Positions 1-6,392 of a stretch of 16,416 bases of DNA are shown here, one piece after another. Source of the stretch: Solirubrobacteraceae bacterium (lineage in GTDB: Bacteria > Actinomycetota > Thermoleophilia > Solirubrobacterales > Solirubrobacteraceae); NCBI GenBank assembly GCA_025935735.1, contig JAICUS010000058.1, positions 1 to 16,416 on the forward strand. Reading direction: 5' to 3'. How positions within the stretch are numbered: the stretch's first letter is position 1; each line of letters begins with the position of its first letter. The notes under the pieces were generated by a model. That model was not told the DNA's origin. It saw nothing but the letters and a program-made list of their open reading frames with translations, and searched no databases. The translations under genes and the position numbers were made by a program.

Positions 1-123
1 GGATCGGGCAAGCCGGTCGCCTGGCGCCAGTGCCATCTGATCACCATCGCGAACGGCCGGGCCACGGCTCACCGCGCGATCCGCGACGACCTCGGCCTGA
101 TGCGGCAGATGGGCGCGGCGTAG
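1..123 (+). CDS. SnoaL-like / ester-cyclase family protein, C-terminal fragment
   Basis: The reading frame is open from the first base and ends at TAG 121-123, so only the last 40 residues are visible. They contain WRQCHLITIANGRATAHRAI followed by RDDLGLMRQMG. A final strand, then a helix reading R-D-D-L-G-x-x-x-Q-x-G, is what I know from the ends of SnoaL-like polyketide-cyclase/ester-cyclase proteins, which have an NTF2-like cone fold; the strand normally lines the ligand pocket. The substrate cannot be judged from this fragment. The start lies outside the window. The next gene begins about 48 bases downstream with its own possible promoter box, so the two are probably not one operon. It could be another NTF2-like protein. 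Confidence 0.5.
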   Translation, partial: GSGKPVAWRQCHLITIANGRATAHRAIRDDLGLMRQMGAA

Positions 124-157
124 CGGCCCGATCCTCGGCTTCGTCTGGCCCTGCGGC

Positions 158-171
158 TAGCGTCCGGCGGC
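158..171 (+). promoter_or_regulatory. possible leaderless -10 box (TAGCGT) for the channel-like gene
   Basis: TAGCGT at 158-163 fits the TANNNT -10 pattern and is followed by 8 bases and the GTG start at 172. The context GCGGCTAGCGTC closely resembles GCGGTTAGAGTC ahead of the gene at 852. No convincing -35 and no Shine-Dalgarno sequence are seen. Transcription starting at or very near the GTG is an inference. Confidence 0.35.
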
Positions 172-819
172 GTGCCGACCTTCCTGCGCCGCGAGCCGTC
201 AGCGACGCTGCTCGCCGCCCAGCTCGCGGGCGTCCTCCTCTATCCGTTCATGGGCGAGAACGATGCCGGGCGGGCGCTGTTCGGGCTGTTCGGCGTGGTC
301 ATCCTCGGGCTCGTCGTCCGGGCCGTCCGGGCGACGGCCGCGCTCACGTGGCTCGCCGTCGTGGTCGGCGCGCCCACCACCGTGCTCCTGCTCGTCCAGG
401 CCGTGACGGGCAGCACGGACCTGCAGCCCTACTCGGCTGCCCTCGAGGCGATCCTGTACTTCTACGCCGCCGGCGCGCTCATTGCCCATCTCGTCGCGGA
501 CGCGCACGTGACGCGCGACGACCTGTTCGCGGTGGGAGCGACATTCACGCTCGTGGCGTGGGCCTTCGCCTACACGTTCCTGGTCTGCCAGGCGATCGAC
601 CCGGGGAGCTTCACGGCGGCGGTCCAGCCGCACGCTCCGCGCACCTGGATGGAGCTCCTGTTCCTCAGCTTCACGACCTTGACGAGCACCGGACTCAGCG
701 ACGTCACCCCGATCGAGCCGTTCGCCCGGTCGCTGGTCATGATCGAGGAGCTCGCGGGGCTCGCATATGTGGCCATGCTCGTCTCCCGGCTCGTCGCCTT
801 GACGGTCATGCGCAGGTAG
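172..819 (+). CDS. membrane protein with potassium-channel-like pore and altered filter
   Basis: A 215-residue multi-pass membrane protein. Hydrophobic segments are seen near residues 11-26, 33-53, 57-79, 91-109 and 117-140, then a re-entrant pore-like segment at about 158-175 and a last helix at about 185-210. The stretch FTTLTSTGLSDVTP (167-180) lines up with the potassium-channel filter region TTLTTVGYGDITP, and the following ARSLVMIEELAGLAYVAMLVSRL resembles the inner helix of Ion_trans_2 proteins. The filter itself is S-T-G-L-S-D instead of T-V-G-Y-G-D, so normal potassium selectivity is doubtful. The GTG start at 172 is chosen because it gives a short cytoplasmic N-terminus before the first helix and follows a -10-like box. 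It may be a channel of different selectivity or a channel-derived membrane protein. Confidence 0.6.
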   Translation: MPTFLRREPSATLLAAQLAGVLLYPFMGENDAGRALFGLFGVVILGLVVRAVRATAALTWLAVVVGAPTTVLLLVQAVTGSTDLQPYSAALEAILYFYAAGALIAHLVADAHVTRDDLFAVGATFTLVAWAFAYTFLVCQAIDPGSFTAAVQPHAPRTWMELLFLSFTTLTSTGLSDVTPIEPFARSLVMIEELAGLAYVAMLVSRLVALTVMRR

Positions 820-839
820 CGTCACGTCACAGCTGCGGT

Positions 840-851
840 TAGAGTCGCGCC
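840..851 (+). promoter_or_regulatory. possible leaderless -10 box (TAGAGT) for the secreted four-Cys gene
   Basis: TAGAGT at 840-845 matches TANNNT and lies exactly 12 bases, box start to start codon, ahead of the GTG at 852. There is no Shine-Dalgarno sequence between them. The spacing fits an actinobacterial leaderless promoter in which the transcript starts at the start codon. No good -35 was found at the usual distance. Confidence 0.4.
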
Positions 852-1772
852 GTGTTCAGTTGGCGAGCGTTGGCTCTGGCGTGCATGGCGGTCGGTGCAC
901 TGCTGGCTGCTCCCTCGCCGGCGCGGGCGGCGCCGATGCCGCCGTCGGCGCGGGCGGCGTCTGTGGCGGGCACGATCTGCGACACGCTGACGAGTGCGGC
1001 GCCGCTGTCGAAGAAGGTCACGAAGGTCGTGTCCTTCGGCAACGAGGAGAGCCTGTTCGGGTCGCTGCTCGCGTCCCTCGTCCTGCAGGCCGCGAACTCG
1101 GGCTGCAAGTCCGCGCTCAAGTCGGCGGAACGCGTGGTCGGCAACCTCTTCCACGTGGGGAAGTCCCCGCCCAAGACGTCGACCGCGCCCACCTACGTGC
1201 GCGCGCTGCCGGACCTCGCCGCGCAGCAGGTCGCTTCGGCGCTGGGGACGAGCACCGCGTACATCGAGAGCGCGATCGGCAGCGTGTGTGCAAGCGTCAG
1301 CCGCCGCGGCAACCCCGTCGCCGTGCTCGACGCGGAGTTCCCGGCCGCGCGGCTCGTGCACATGCGCGGCCTGAACGCGTTCGTCTCGCTGACCGCCCGC
1401 CGCTGCAACCTGCCGGCATGGGCCATCTCGGCGCTCAACTCCGGCGCGCTCCAACTCGTCCTGTCGCACGTGTCATCAGCCGACGTGGACCCGCCCGTGG
1501 CGTACTTCACGGGCTTCCACCACCAGCGACACCAGAATCGCACCACGACGGTCTCCGCATACTTCGCCGGCTCCGACCGCGGCAGCGGCGTCGCGCGCTT
1601 CGTCGTCTGGATCGCGCACGACGGCGGCTGGCACCGGCTCACCACGGGCGCCACCGGCACCGGATGGCAGATCGATCTCGACACTGGAGTGAGCTACATC
1701 TGGGCGGTGGAAGCGGTCGACCGCGCCGGGAACGCCGGCCCGGTGGCCTATTCCACGGTCGGCACGTCGTAA
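852..1772 (+). CDS. secreted protein of unknown function with C-terminal Ig-like domain
   Basis: A 306-residue protein. Residues 1-26 are a classical signal peptide (FSWRALALACMAVGALLAA, then ARA before the cleavage point), so the protein is exported. The mature part has a helical region of no recognised family at about 38-205 with four cysteines (C43, C85, C146, C185), which could form two disulfides outside the cell. Residues 211-306 form a beta-rich domain with DVDPPV near its start, a GSGVARFVV strand and DRAGNAGPV near the end; this is the layout of Ig-like or fibronectin-III-like modules common on secreted actinobacterial proteins. The GTG start directly precedes the signal peptide and follows a TAGAGT box. 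No catalytic motif was seen. The next gene has its own signals 80 bases downstream, so it may be transcribed separately. Confidence 0.65.
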   Translation: MFSWRALALACMAVGALLAAPSPARAAPMPPSARAASVAGTICDTLTSAAPLSKKVTKVVSFGNEESLFGSLLASLVLQAANSGCKSALKSAERVVGNLFHVGKSPPKTSTAPTYVRALPDLAAQQVASALGTSTAYIESAIGSVCASVSRRGNPVAVLDAEFPAARLVHMRGLNAFVSLTARRCNLPAWAISALNSGALQLVLSHVSSADVDPPVAYFTGFHHQRHQNRTTTVSAYFAGSDRGSGVARFVVWIAHDGGWHRLTTGATGTGWQIDLDTGVSYIWAVEAVDRAGNAGPVAYSTVGTS

Positions 1773-1839
1773 CCGCACCAGGGCGGCCCTACGGGGAGCT
1801 TTCGCTGACCCGCGGGTGGACGTGGCTCCACCGCGCAGG

Positions 1840-1851
1840 CAGGATTGGCCG
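1840..1851 (+). promoter_or_regulatory. possible -10 box (CAGGAT), overlapping a weak RBS
   Basis: CAGGAT at 1840-1845 lies exactly 12 bases ahead of the GTG at 1852, the same distance as for the genes at 852 and 5333. The first base departs from TANNNT. The AGGCAGGA stretch at 1837-1844 could instead serve as a Shine-Dalgarno site for the same GTG. Either reading favours the start at 1852 over the in-frame GTG at 1816. Confidence 0.3.
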
Positions 1852-3108
1852 GTGTTGCGCGCATGCCTCTGCACGCTCGCCCTGCTGACCGCGGCAGCGG
1901 CGCCGGCCCGGGCGGCGGTGCCCGTCGGCCTCGCCGACCAGCACGCCTCCGCGCTGGTCGATCCGCAGTTCACCGCGCTCGGGCTGCGCTCCGCCCGCGT
2001 GGTCGCGGCGTGGGACGCGGCGCTGCAGCCCTCGCCCGAGCTCGACAGCTGGCTTCAGACCGCGCGGGAACTGGGCCTCGACGCCGTGGTGACCTTCGGG
2101 CCCCGCCCCGGCGAGGATTGCCAGCCCGGGCCGTGCGCGCTGCCGAGCGTCGACGCGATGCGCGCGGCCTTTCGCGCCTTCCGGGCGCGCTGGCCCTGGG
2201 TGACGGCGTTCGGCGCGTGGAACGAGGACAACCACCCCGCGCAGCCGACCGCGAACGCACCGACGGCCGCCGCGCGACTGTACGAGACGCTCGTGGACGT
2301 CTGCCCGCACTGCCGCATCATGGCCGCCGAGCTGCTGGACATCGACAACATGCTCGGCTGGCTGCGGCGCTTCCGGGCCGCGCTGACGAGTGAGCCCGCG
2401 CTGTGGGGCCTGCACAACTACGGCGACGTCACGCGCGGGCGCACGGCGTACACCGAGGCGCTGCTCGCGGCGGTGCCGGGCAAGGTGTGGGTGACCGAGA
2501 CGGGCGGCCTCGTGCGCTCGGACCGGTGGCCGTACGACGAGGAACGGGCCCGGCTCGGCGTGGTCCGCGCCCTGGCCCTGGCGAACGCGCACCCCGACCG
2601 CATCGAGCGCCTCTTCATCTACCAGTGGCGCGCCTCGCCGTGGGAGCCGTGGGACGCCGGGCTGCTGCGGCCGGACGGGACGCCGCGGCCGAGCTACGCG
2701 GTCCTCGCGAGCTACGTGGGCGCGCCCGTACCCCCGACCCAGGCGCGCCTCGCCGACGGCACGCCCGCGGCGCCGGCACCGCGGCGCGTCCCGAAGCAGG
2801 CGGTGGCCAGGCTCGTGCGGCGCCCGCGCGCGAACCGCCACGGCGTCGTGAGCGCCCGCGTCGCCTGCCCCGTCGCGGCCGCGCGGTCGTGCGCCGCGCG
2901 GCTGAGCGTGCGCACGCGCCGGTTCCACGGTCGCCGGCGGGGGCTTGGCGCCAGAGCCGAGCACATCCTGCCCGGCACGGCCGCCACCTTGTCCGTGCGG
3001 CTGCCGGCCGCCCGCCGCCGGCTGATCCGGCGGGGCCGCATGAGGTCCGTGGTCGCCCGCGTCCAGGCCGGATGGCACCGGGAGTTCGTCGTCCGCTGCC
3101 CGCGGTGA
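1852..3108 (+). CDS. secreted glycoside-hydrolase-like TIM-barrel protein (GH clan A type)
   Basis: A 418-residue protein when started at GTG 1852. This start puts a clean signal peptide first (LRACLCTLALLTAAAAPARA, cleavage near residue 20-21); the in-frame GTG at 1816 would add 12 polar residues and has no good ribosome site. Residues 22-290 look like a (beta/alpha)8 barrel. AWNEDN (121-126, E124) fits the acid/base of retaining clan-A hydrolases and VTETGG (213-218, E215) fits the nucleophile at the end of strand 7; YQWRASPWEPWDAGLL follows as the strand-8 region. A Pro/Ala linker leads to a basic beta-rich domain at about 310-418. The exact GH family (GH39, GH5 or other) and substrate are unknown. 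The membrane glycosyltransferase 13 bases downstream suggests an envelope polysaccharide role, which is an inference. Confidence 0.65.
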   Translation: MLRACLCTLALLTAAAAPARAAVPVGLADQHASALVDPQFTALGLRSARVVAAWDAALQPSPELDSWLQTARELGLDAVVTFGPRPGEDCQPGPCALPSVDAMRAAFRAFRARWPWVTAFGAWNEDNHPAQPTANAPTAAARLYETLVDVCPHCRIMAAELLDIDNMLGWLRRFRAALTSEPALWGLHNYGDVTRGRTAYTEALLAAVPGKVWVTETGGLVRSDRWPYDEERARLGVVRALALANAHPDRIERLFIYQWRASPWEPWDAGLLRPDGTPRPSYAVLASYVGAPVPPTQARLADGTPAAPAPRRVPKQAVARLVRRPRANRHGVVSARVACPVAAARSCAARLSVRTRRFHGRRRGLGARAEHILPGTAATLSVRLPAARRRLIRRGRMRSVVARVQAGWHREFVVRCPR

Positions 3109-3121
3109 GACCGCGACGGCG

Positions 3122-4558
3122 ATGGCCGGCCGGGCGCCGCGCCGGCGGGCGACCGCCCCGCGCGGCGGGAGGGCGCCGCGCGCCCGGGGCGCGGCGGCGC
3201 GCTGGGCCGGCGGGCTGCTCGCGGCCGGCGGGCTCGCCGTCGCGGCGCGGCTTCTGTACGGGCGCGGGACGCTCGGCTACGACGCGGCCTGGGCGGTGCT
3301 CTGGGGCAAACAGCTCGCGGACGGGCGGCTGCCCGACCTCGATGTGACCGGTGCGCCGACGCCGCACCCGCTGGCGATCGCCGTCGGGGCGGCGATCGCG
3401 CCCGCCGGCTCGACGAACGTGGCGATCGCGCTCTCGTGGCTGGCGTTCGGCGCGCTGGGGGTGGCCGCGTTCGCGCTCGGCTCGGCCGTGTACTCGCGCT
3501 GGGTCGGCGCGTTGTTCGCCGCGCTGCTGCTCACCCGGCCGCTGCTCGTGCTCGAGGCGGGGCAGGCGGTCACCGACGTGCCGTTCCTCGCGCTGGTGCT
3601 GGCGGCGATGGCGGTCGAGGCGCGGCGGCCGCGCACGGGCTGGACGGTGCCCATCCTGCTCGGGCTGGCGGGCCTGCTGCGCCCGGAGGCGTGGCTGTTG
3701 GCGATCGCGTGGGCGCTGTGGGCCGCGCGCACCCGGCGCGATCGTCCGGCGCTGGCGGCCGCGGCGCTCGCCGCGCCGGTGCTGTGGGTGGCGTTCGACC
3801 TCGCGGCGACGGGCAATCCGCTGCACTCGCTGCACAGCACGCAGGCGCTCGCCGTGCAGCTCGGGCGCCCACGCGAGCTCGACACCGCCCTGCGCTCCAC
3901 GCCCGGGTACCTGCACTACGCGCTCACGTCGCCCGTCCTGTGGCTGGGGCTCGCGGGCTGTGCGGCCGCGGTCGCGGGCCTCTACACGCGGACGCTGCTG
4001 CCGCTGGCCGTCGCCGGGCTCGGCCTGCTCGCGTTCCTGTGTCTGGGCGTGAGCGGGTTGCCGCTGCTCAGCCGCTACCTGCTGCTGCCGGCCGCGCTGC
4101 TCGCGCTGTGGTGCGCCGTGCTGGCGCTCGGCTTCACGGTCGTCCCGTCACGCCCCTGGCAGGCGGCGGGCGCCGCGGCGCTGATCGTGCTCGCGGTCAG
4201 CGCGCCGGCGCTCGCCGGCCGCCTGCGCGGCACCGTCGGCTTCGTCGGCGCGCGCGCCGCCGTGGAGCGGGACCTCGCGTCGATCCTCGCCGCACCGGAC
4301 GTCCGGGCGGCGGTCGCCCGCTGCGGCGGCGTCGTGAGCGTGCCCGACGACGCGCCGGCTCCCCTCGCCCGCCGGCTCGTCGCCCGCGTGCGCGTGCGCG
4401 GCGCGCGCGGCGTCACGCTGCGCTACGCGAGCGAGCGGGCGCGCAATGTGTACCGGATCGCGCTCGCCGAGCCGGTGGGGCTGCCGCCCGGCCGGCGCCG
4501 GCTCGCGGCGAACGCGAGCTGGGTCGCCAGCGTCCCCGCGGGCGGCTGTGCGCCCTAA
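3122..4558 (+). CDS. GT-C fold membrane glycosyltransferase (GT39/GT83-like)
   Basis: A 478-residue integral membrane protein. A basic cytoplasmic tail (1-29) is followed by a first helix at 29-45 and then an outer loop containing LGYDAAWAVLWGKQLADGRLPDLD and TPHPL (80-84). In GT-C enzymes acidic residues in this first loop are catalytic; D54 and D74 are the candidates. About eight to ten further helices follow to residue 365, including TDVPFLALVLAAMAVEARR and GLLRPEAWLLAIAWALW. The final 110 residues look extracytoplasmic. Family knowledge indicates transfer of a sugar from a polyprenyl-phosphate donor outside the membrane; donor and acceptor are unknown. It begins 13 bases after the hydrolase gene, so co-transcription is likely, though the ribosome site before ATG 3122 is weak. 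Its stop codon overlaps the stop of the convergent gene. Confidence 0.65.
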   Translation: MAGRAPRRRATAPRGGRAPRARGAAARWAGGLLAAGGLAVAARLLYGRGTLGYDAAWAVLWGKQLADGRLPDLDVTGAPTPHPLAIAVGAAIAPAGSTNVAIALSWLAFGALGVAAFALGSAVYSRWVGALFAALLLTRPLLVLEAGQAVTDVPFLALVLAAMAVEARRPRTGWTVPILLGLAGLLRPEAWLLAIAWALWAARTRRDRPALAAAALAAPVLWVAFDLAATGNPLHSLHSTQALAVQLGRPRELDTALRSTPGYLHYALTSPVLWLGLAGCAAAVAGLYTRTLLPLAVAGLGLLAFLCLGVSGLPLLSRYLLLPAALLALWCAVLALGFTVVPSRPWQAAGAAALIVLAVSAPALAGRLRGTVGFVGARAAVERDLASILAAPDVRAAVARCGGVVSVPDDAPAPLARRLVARVRVRGARGVTLRYASERARNVYRIALAEPVGLPPGRRRLAANASWVASVPAGGCAP

Positions 4559-5202
4559 CGGCGGTGCAGGGTGATCCTCAGCGGCCGCACGGTGCCGCGG
4601 TTGCCGGCCCTGTCGCGGGTCGGGCCCCGGACGGTCAGGTGCACCTTGCGGGCGAACCTGAACCCGATGCGCGCCCGGCGCGTGAGCCTTACCGTCACGG
4701 TGTGCGTGCCGGCCGGCAGCGTGACCGTGCGGCGGGCCACGACGACGTGTCGCCGGGCATGGCGGGCGATCCCGAGGCGCCGGGCCGTGCGCCGGTCGAT
4801 GAAGACGCGGATGGCCAGCCGGCAGCGCTCGTTCGTCGTGAAGCGCAGGCGCAGCCCGAACCGGCGCACGGACCGGATCGTCTGGTGCCGCTCGGCGCGG
4901 ACGTGGATGCGACACGGCCGGTGGTCGACCGGCGGCGGCGTCGGCGTGGCCGTCGGCGTGGCCGTCGTCGTCGCCGTCGGCGTCGGGCTGACCGTCGGGA
5001 GCGGCGTGCGCGTCGGGGTCGGCGTCGGGCACGGTCCGGTGTACCCGTAGCCATACCCGTAGCCGTAGCCATAGCCGTAGCCGCTTCCGGCGCACGGCGG
5101 CGGCACCTGCCCTGAGGCGCCCGGCCCACCCAAGAGGCCGAGCGCCAGCGCCCCGAGCACGAGGAGCGCCAACCCGCTGATCCACTTCCGCGCGCGTGCC
5201 AT
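4555..5202 (-). CDS. secreted protein with Cys-bracketed Gly-Tyr repeat and Thr/Pro linker
   Basis: A 215-residue exported protein. A signal peptide (KWISGLALLVLGALALGLLG) ends near residue 31. Residues 41-54 are seven Gly-Tyr pairs, bracketed by C37 and C58, which could close a disulfide loop. Residues 59-91 are a Pro/Thr-rich linker of the kind often found in extracellular proteins. Residues 93-215 form an Arg-rich beta domain with two cysteines (C97, C127) and RDRAGNRGTV near the end, an Ig-like feature. GGAGAGG (plus-strand bases 5205-5211) lies a few bases ahead of ATG 5202 as a good ribosome site. No enzyme motif was seen; a wall- or polymer-binding role for the Tyr-rich loop is speculation. 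The TAG stop interlocks with the TAA of the convergent glycosyltransferase gene. Confidence 0.65.
   Translation of the reverse strand: MARARKWISGLALLVLGALALGLLGGPGASGQVPPPCAGSGYGYGYGYGYGYGYTGPCPTPTPTRTPLPTVSPTPTATTTATPTATPTPPPVDHRPCRIHVRAERHQTIRSVRRFGLRLRFTTNERCRLAIRVFIDRRTARRLGIARHARRHVVVARRTVTLPAGTHTVTVRLTRRARIGFRFARKVHLTVRGPTRDRAGNRGTVRPLRITLHRR
5041..5082 (-). repeat. hexanucleotide tandem repeat encoding (Gly-Tyr)7
   Basis: Seven consecutive 6-base units on the plus strand, GTACCC, GTAGCC, ATACCC, GTAGCC, GTAGCC, ATAGCC and GTAGCC, read on the minus strand as Gly-Tyr pairs. Both Tyr codons (TAC and TAT) and two Gly codons are used, so the array has diverged and is probably not a very recent slippage product. 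It could still change length by replication slippage in whole in-frame units. Confidence 0.85.
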
Positions 5203-5320
5203 CGGTCCTCTCCGTAAGCCTTCGTGCGCGATCGAGGGCTACCGTACCGATCAGGGCTCCTGTTGGCGAGGTTGGGATCTGACCCCCCCGTCCACGCCAC
5301 CGGTGACCGTGGCCGTGTGG

Positions 5321-5332
5321 TAGGACACCCCC
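5321..5332 (+). promoter_or_regulatory. possible leaderless -10 box (TAGGAC) for the QRSAGNRAVARL gene
   Basis: TAGGAC at 5321-5326 sits exactly 12 bases ahead of ATG 5333, matching the spacing at 840 and 1840. The last base departs from TANNNT. AGGA in the box could also act as a weak Shine-Dalgarno site. It lies in the 130-base divergent spacer (5203-5332), which holds the ribosome site of the minus-strand gene and no gene of its own. Confidence 0.3.
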
Positions 5333-6373
5333 ATGCCCGAGCGTGTGCGACGGCGCCGTGACGACGAGGAGCGCGCTGCCGAATCCCGCCCAGCCGAGGC
5401 GATCGACCCGCGCGTGCAGCGCGCGCTGATGCTCCAGCGGAGCGCCGGGAACCGGGCCGTCGCCCGGCTCGTGTATCAGAAGTCGGACAAGAAGATCCAC
5501 GCGCCGCAGGCCTACGTGGATCAGCGGATCGCCTGGGACGCGACGAAGCTGGTCTCGGTGGAGCGCGATCCCAAGCCGACCGATCCCAAGCTCGGCGACC
5601 TCGCGACCAAGCACCCCCAGCTGTTCAAGGACTGGCTGACCAGCGGGATGAACGCGGGCATGCCGGTCGAGGGGCTGTCCGCGGACTCGACTCTCAACGC
5701 CACCGCGACGGCGATGGCGAAGACCCCGCCCGACGCCGCGCCGCTCCAGCAGGCGGCGCAGGCCGACGGCCGCGTGATCAAGCACTGGACCGGGCGCAAG
5801 CTCAGCCAGGCGGAGCTGGCCGGCGAGCCGTGGGCGATGCTGCCGCGCGACTTCATCCCGCAGGAGAACGACCTGCCGGCCGCGGGTGTCGACGTCCTGA
5901 ACACGAAGATCGGCGACCCGAAGTTCCCGAAGGCGACGTTCTGGACGTTCGTGTGCGTACTGATCGCGCTGTACCGCACCGAGGGCGACCAGGGCGTCGA
6001 GGCGGTGATCGAGACGCCGGTGAGCGGGCTGGACAACGCGGTCCAGGCGATGCACGACCACTACGCGGGCATGAACGTCCCGCTGCAGTACGACGACTCC
6101 TCGACGCGCTTCCGGGTGATGGGCGACTTCGGCTACTCGCTGATGTTCACCGGGCCGATCGACTTCGCCGACCTGCCGACCAAGATGGCCCTGCCCGCGG
6201 GCGAGTACATCTTCGACATCAAGGGCCACACGGTCCACACGACCGTGCCGAACGCCATCCCCGCCGGAGCGCGTCTGAACAACCCCAAGCCGTACTTCGT
6301 GTTCCACTCGGACAATCGCAACTACAGCGAGCCCGAGATCGACAAGAAGCTGCTCTACATCTGGGCGAAGTGA
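5333..6373 (+). CDS. protein with eCIS/DUF4157-type N-terminal motif; possible injection-system cargo
   Basis: A 346-residue soluble protein with no signal peptide or membrane segment. A charged, probably disordered N-terminus (1-30) leads into LMLQRSAGNRAVARLV (32-47). I know this short L-Q-R-S-A-G-N-x-A-V-x-R-L motif from actinobacterial proteins carrying DUF4157 or encoded with extracellular contractile injection systems, where it precedes diverse effector-like domains. The rest (about 50-346) matches no family I can name. It has a single cysteine, C208, at the start of a hydrophobic helix (FWTFVCVLIALY), then GHTVHTTV (298-305) and HSDNRN (325-330). This order, Cys then His then Asp/Asn, would fit a papain-like fold, but that is only a suggestion. 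A VOC-fold gene follows after 19 bases, probably in the same transcript. No eCIS structural genes lie in the window. Confidence 0.6.
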   Translation: MPERVRRRRDDEERAAESRPAEAIDPRVQRALMLQRSAGNRAVARLVYQKSDKKIHAPQAYVDQRIAWDATKLVSVERDPKPTDPKLGDLATKHPQLFKDWLTSGMNAGMPVEGLSADSTLNATATAMAKTPPDAAPLQQAAQADGRVIKHWTGRKLSQAELAGEPWAMLPRDFIPQENDLPAAGVDVLNTKIGDPKFPKATFWTFVCVLIALYRTEGDQGVEAVIETPVSGLDNAVQAMHDHYAGMNVPLQYDDSSTRFRVMGDFGYSLMFTGPIDFADLPTKMALPAGEYIFDIKGHTVHTTVPNAIPAGARLNNPKPYFVFHSDNRNYSEPEIDKKLLYIWAK

Positions 6374-6392
6374 GCCGCCGCCCGCCAGCCGC

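Noticed and set aside
1816..1851. Upstream in-frame GTG as the start of the hydrolase-like gene
   Set aside because: It would put 12 polar residues ahead of the signal peptide and lacks a ribosome site; GTG 1852 has a clean signal peptide and a promoter-like box.
4929..5030. GTCGGCGTGGCC-like repeats as a CRISPR-like or regulatory array
   Set aside because: They are the codons of the Thr/Pro linker of the secreted protein; unit lengths vary and there are no spacers.
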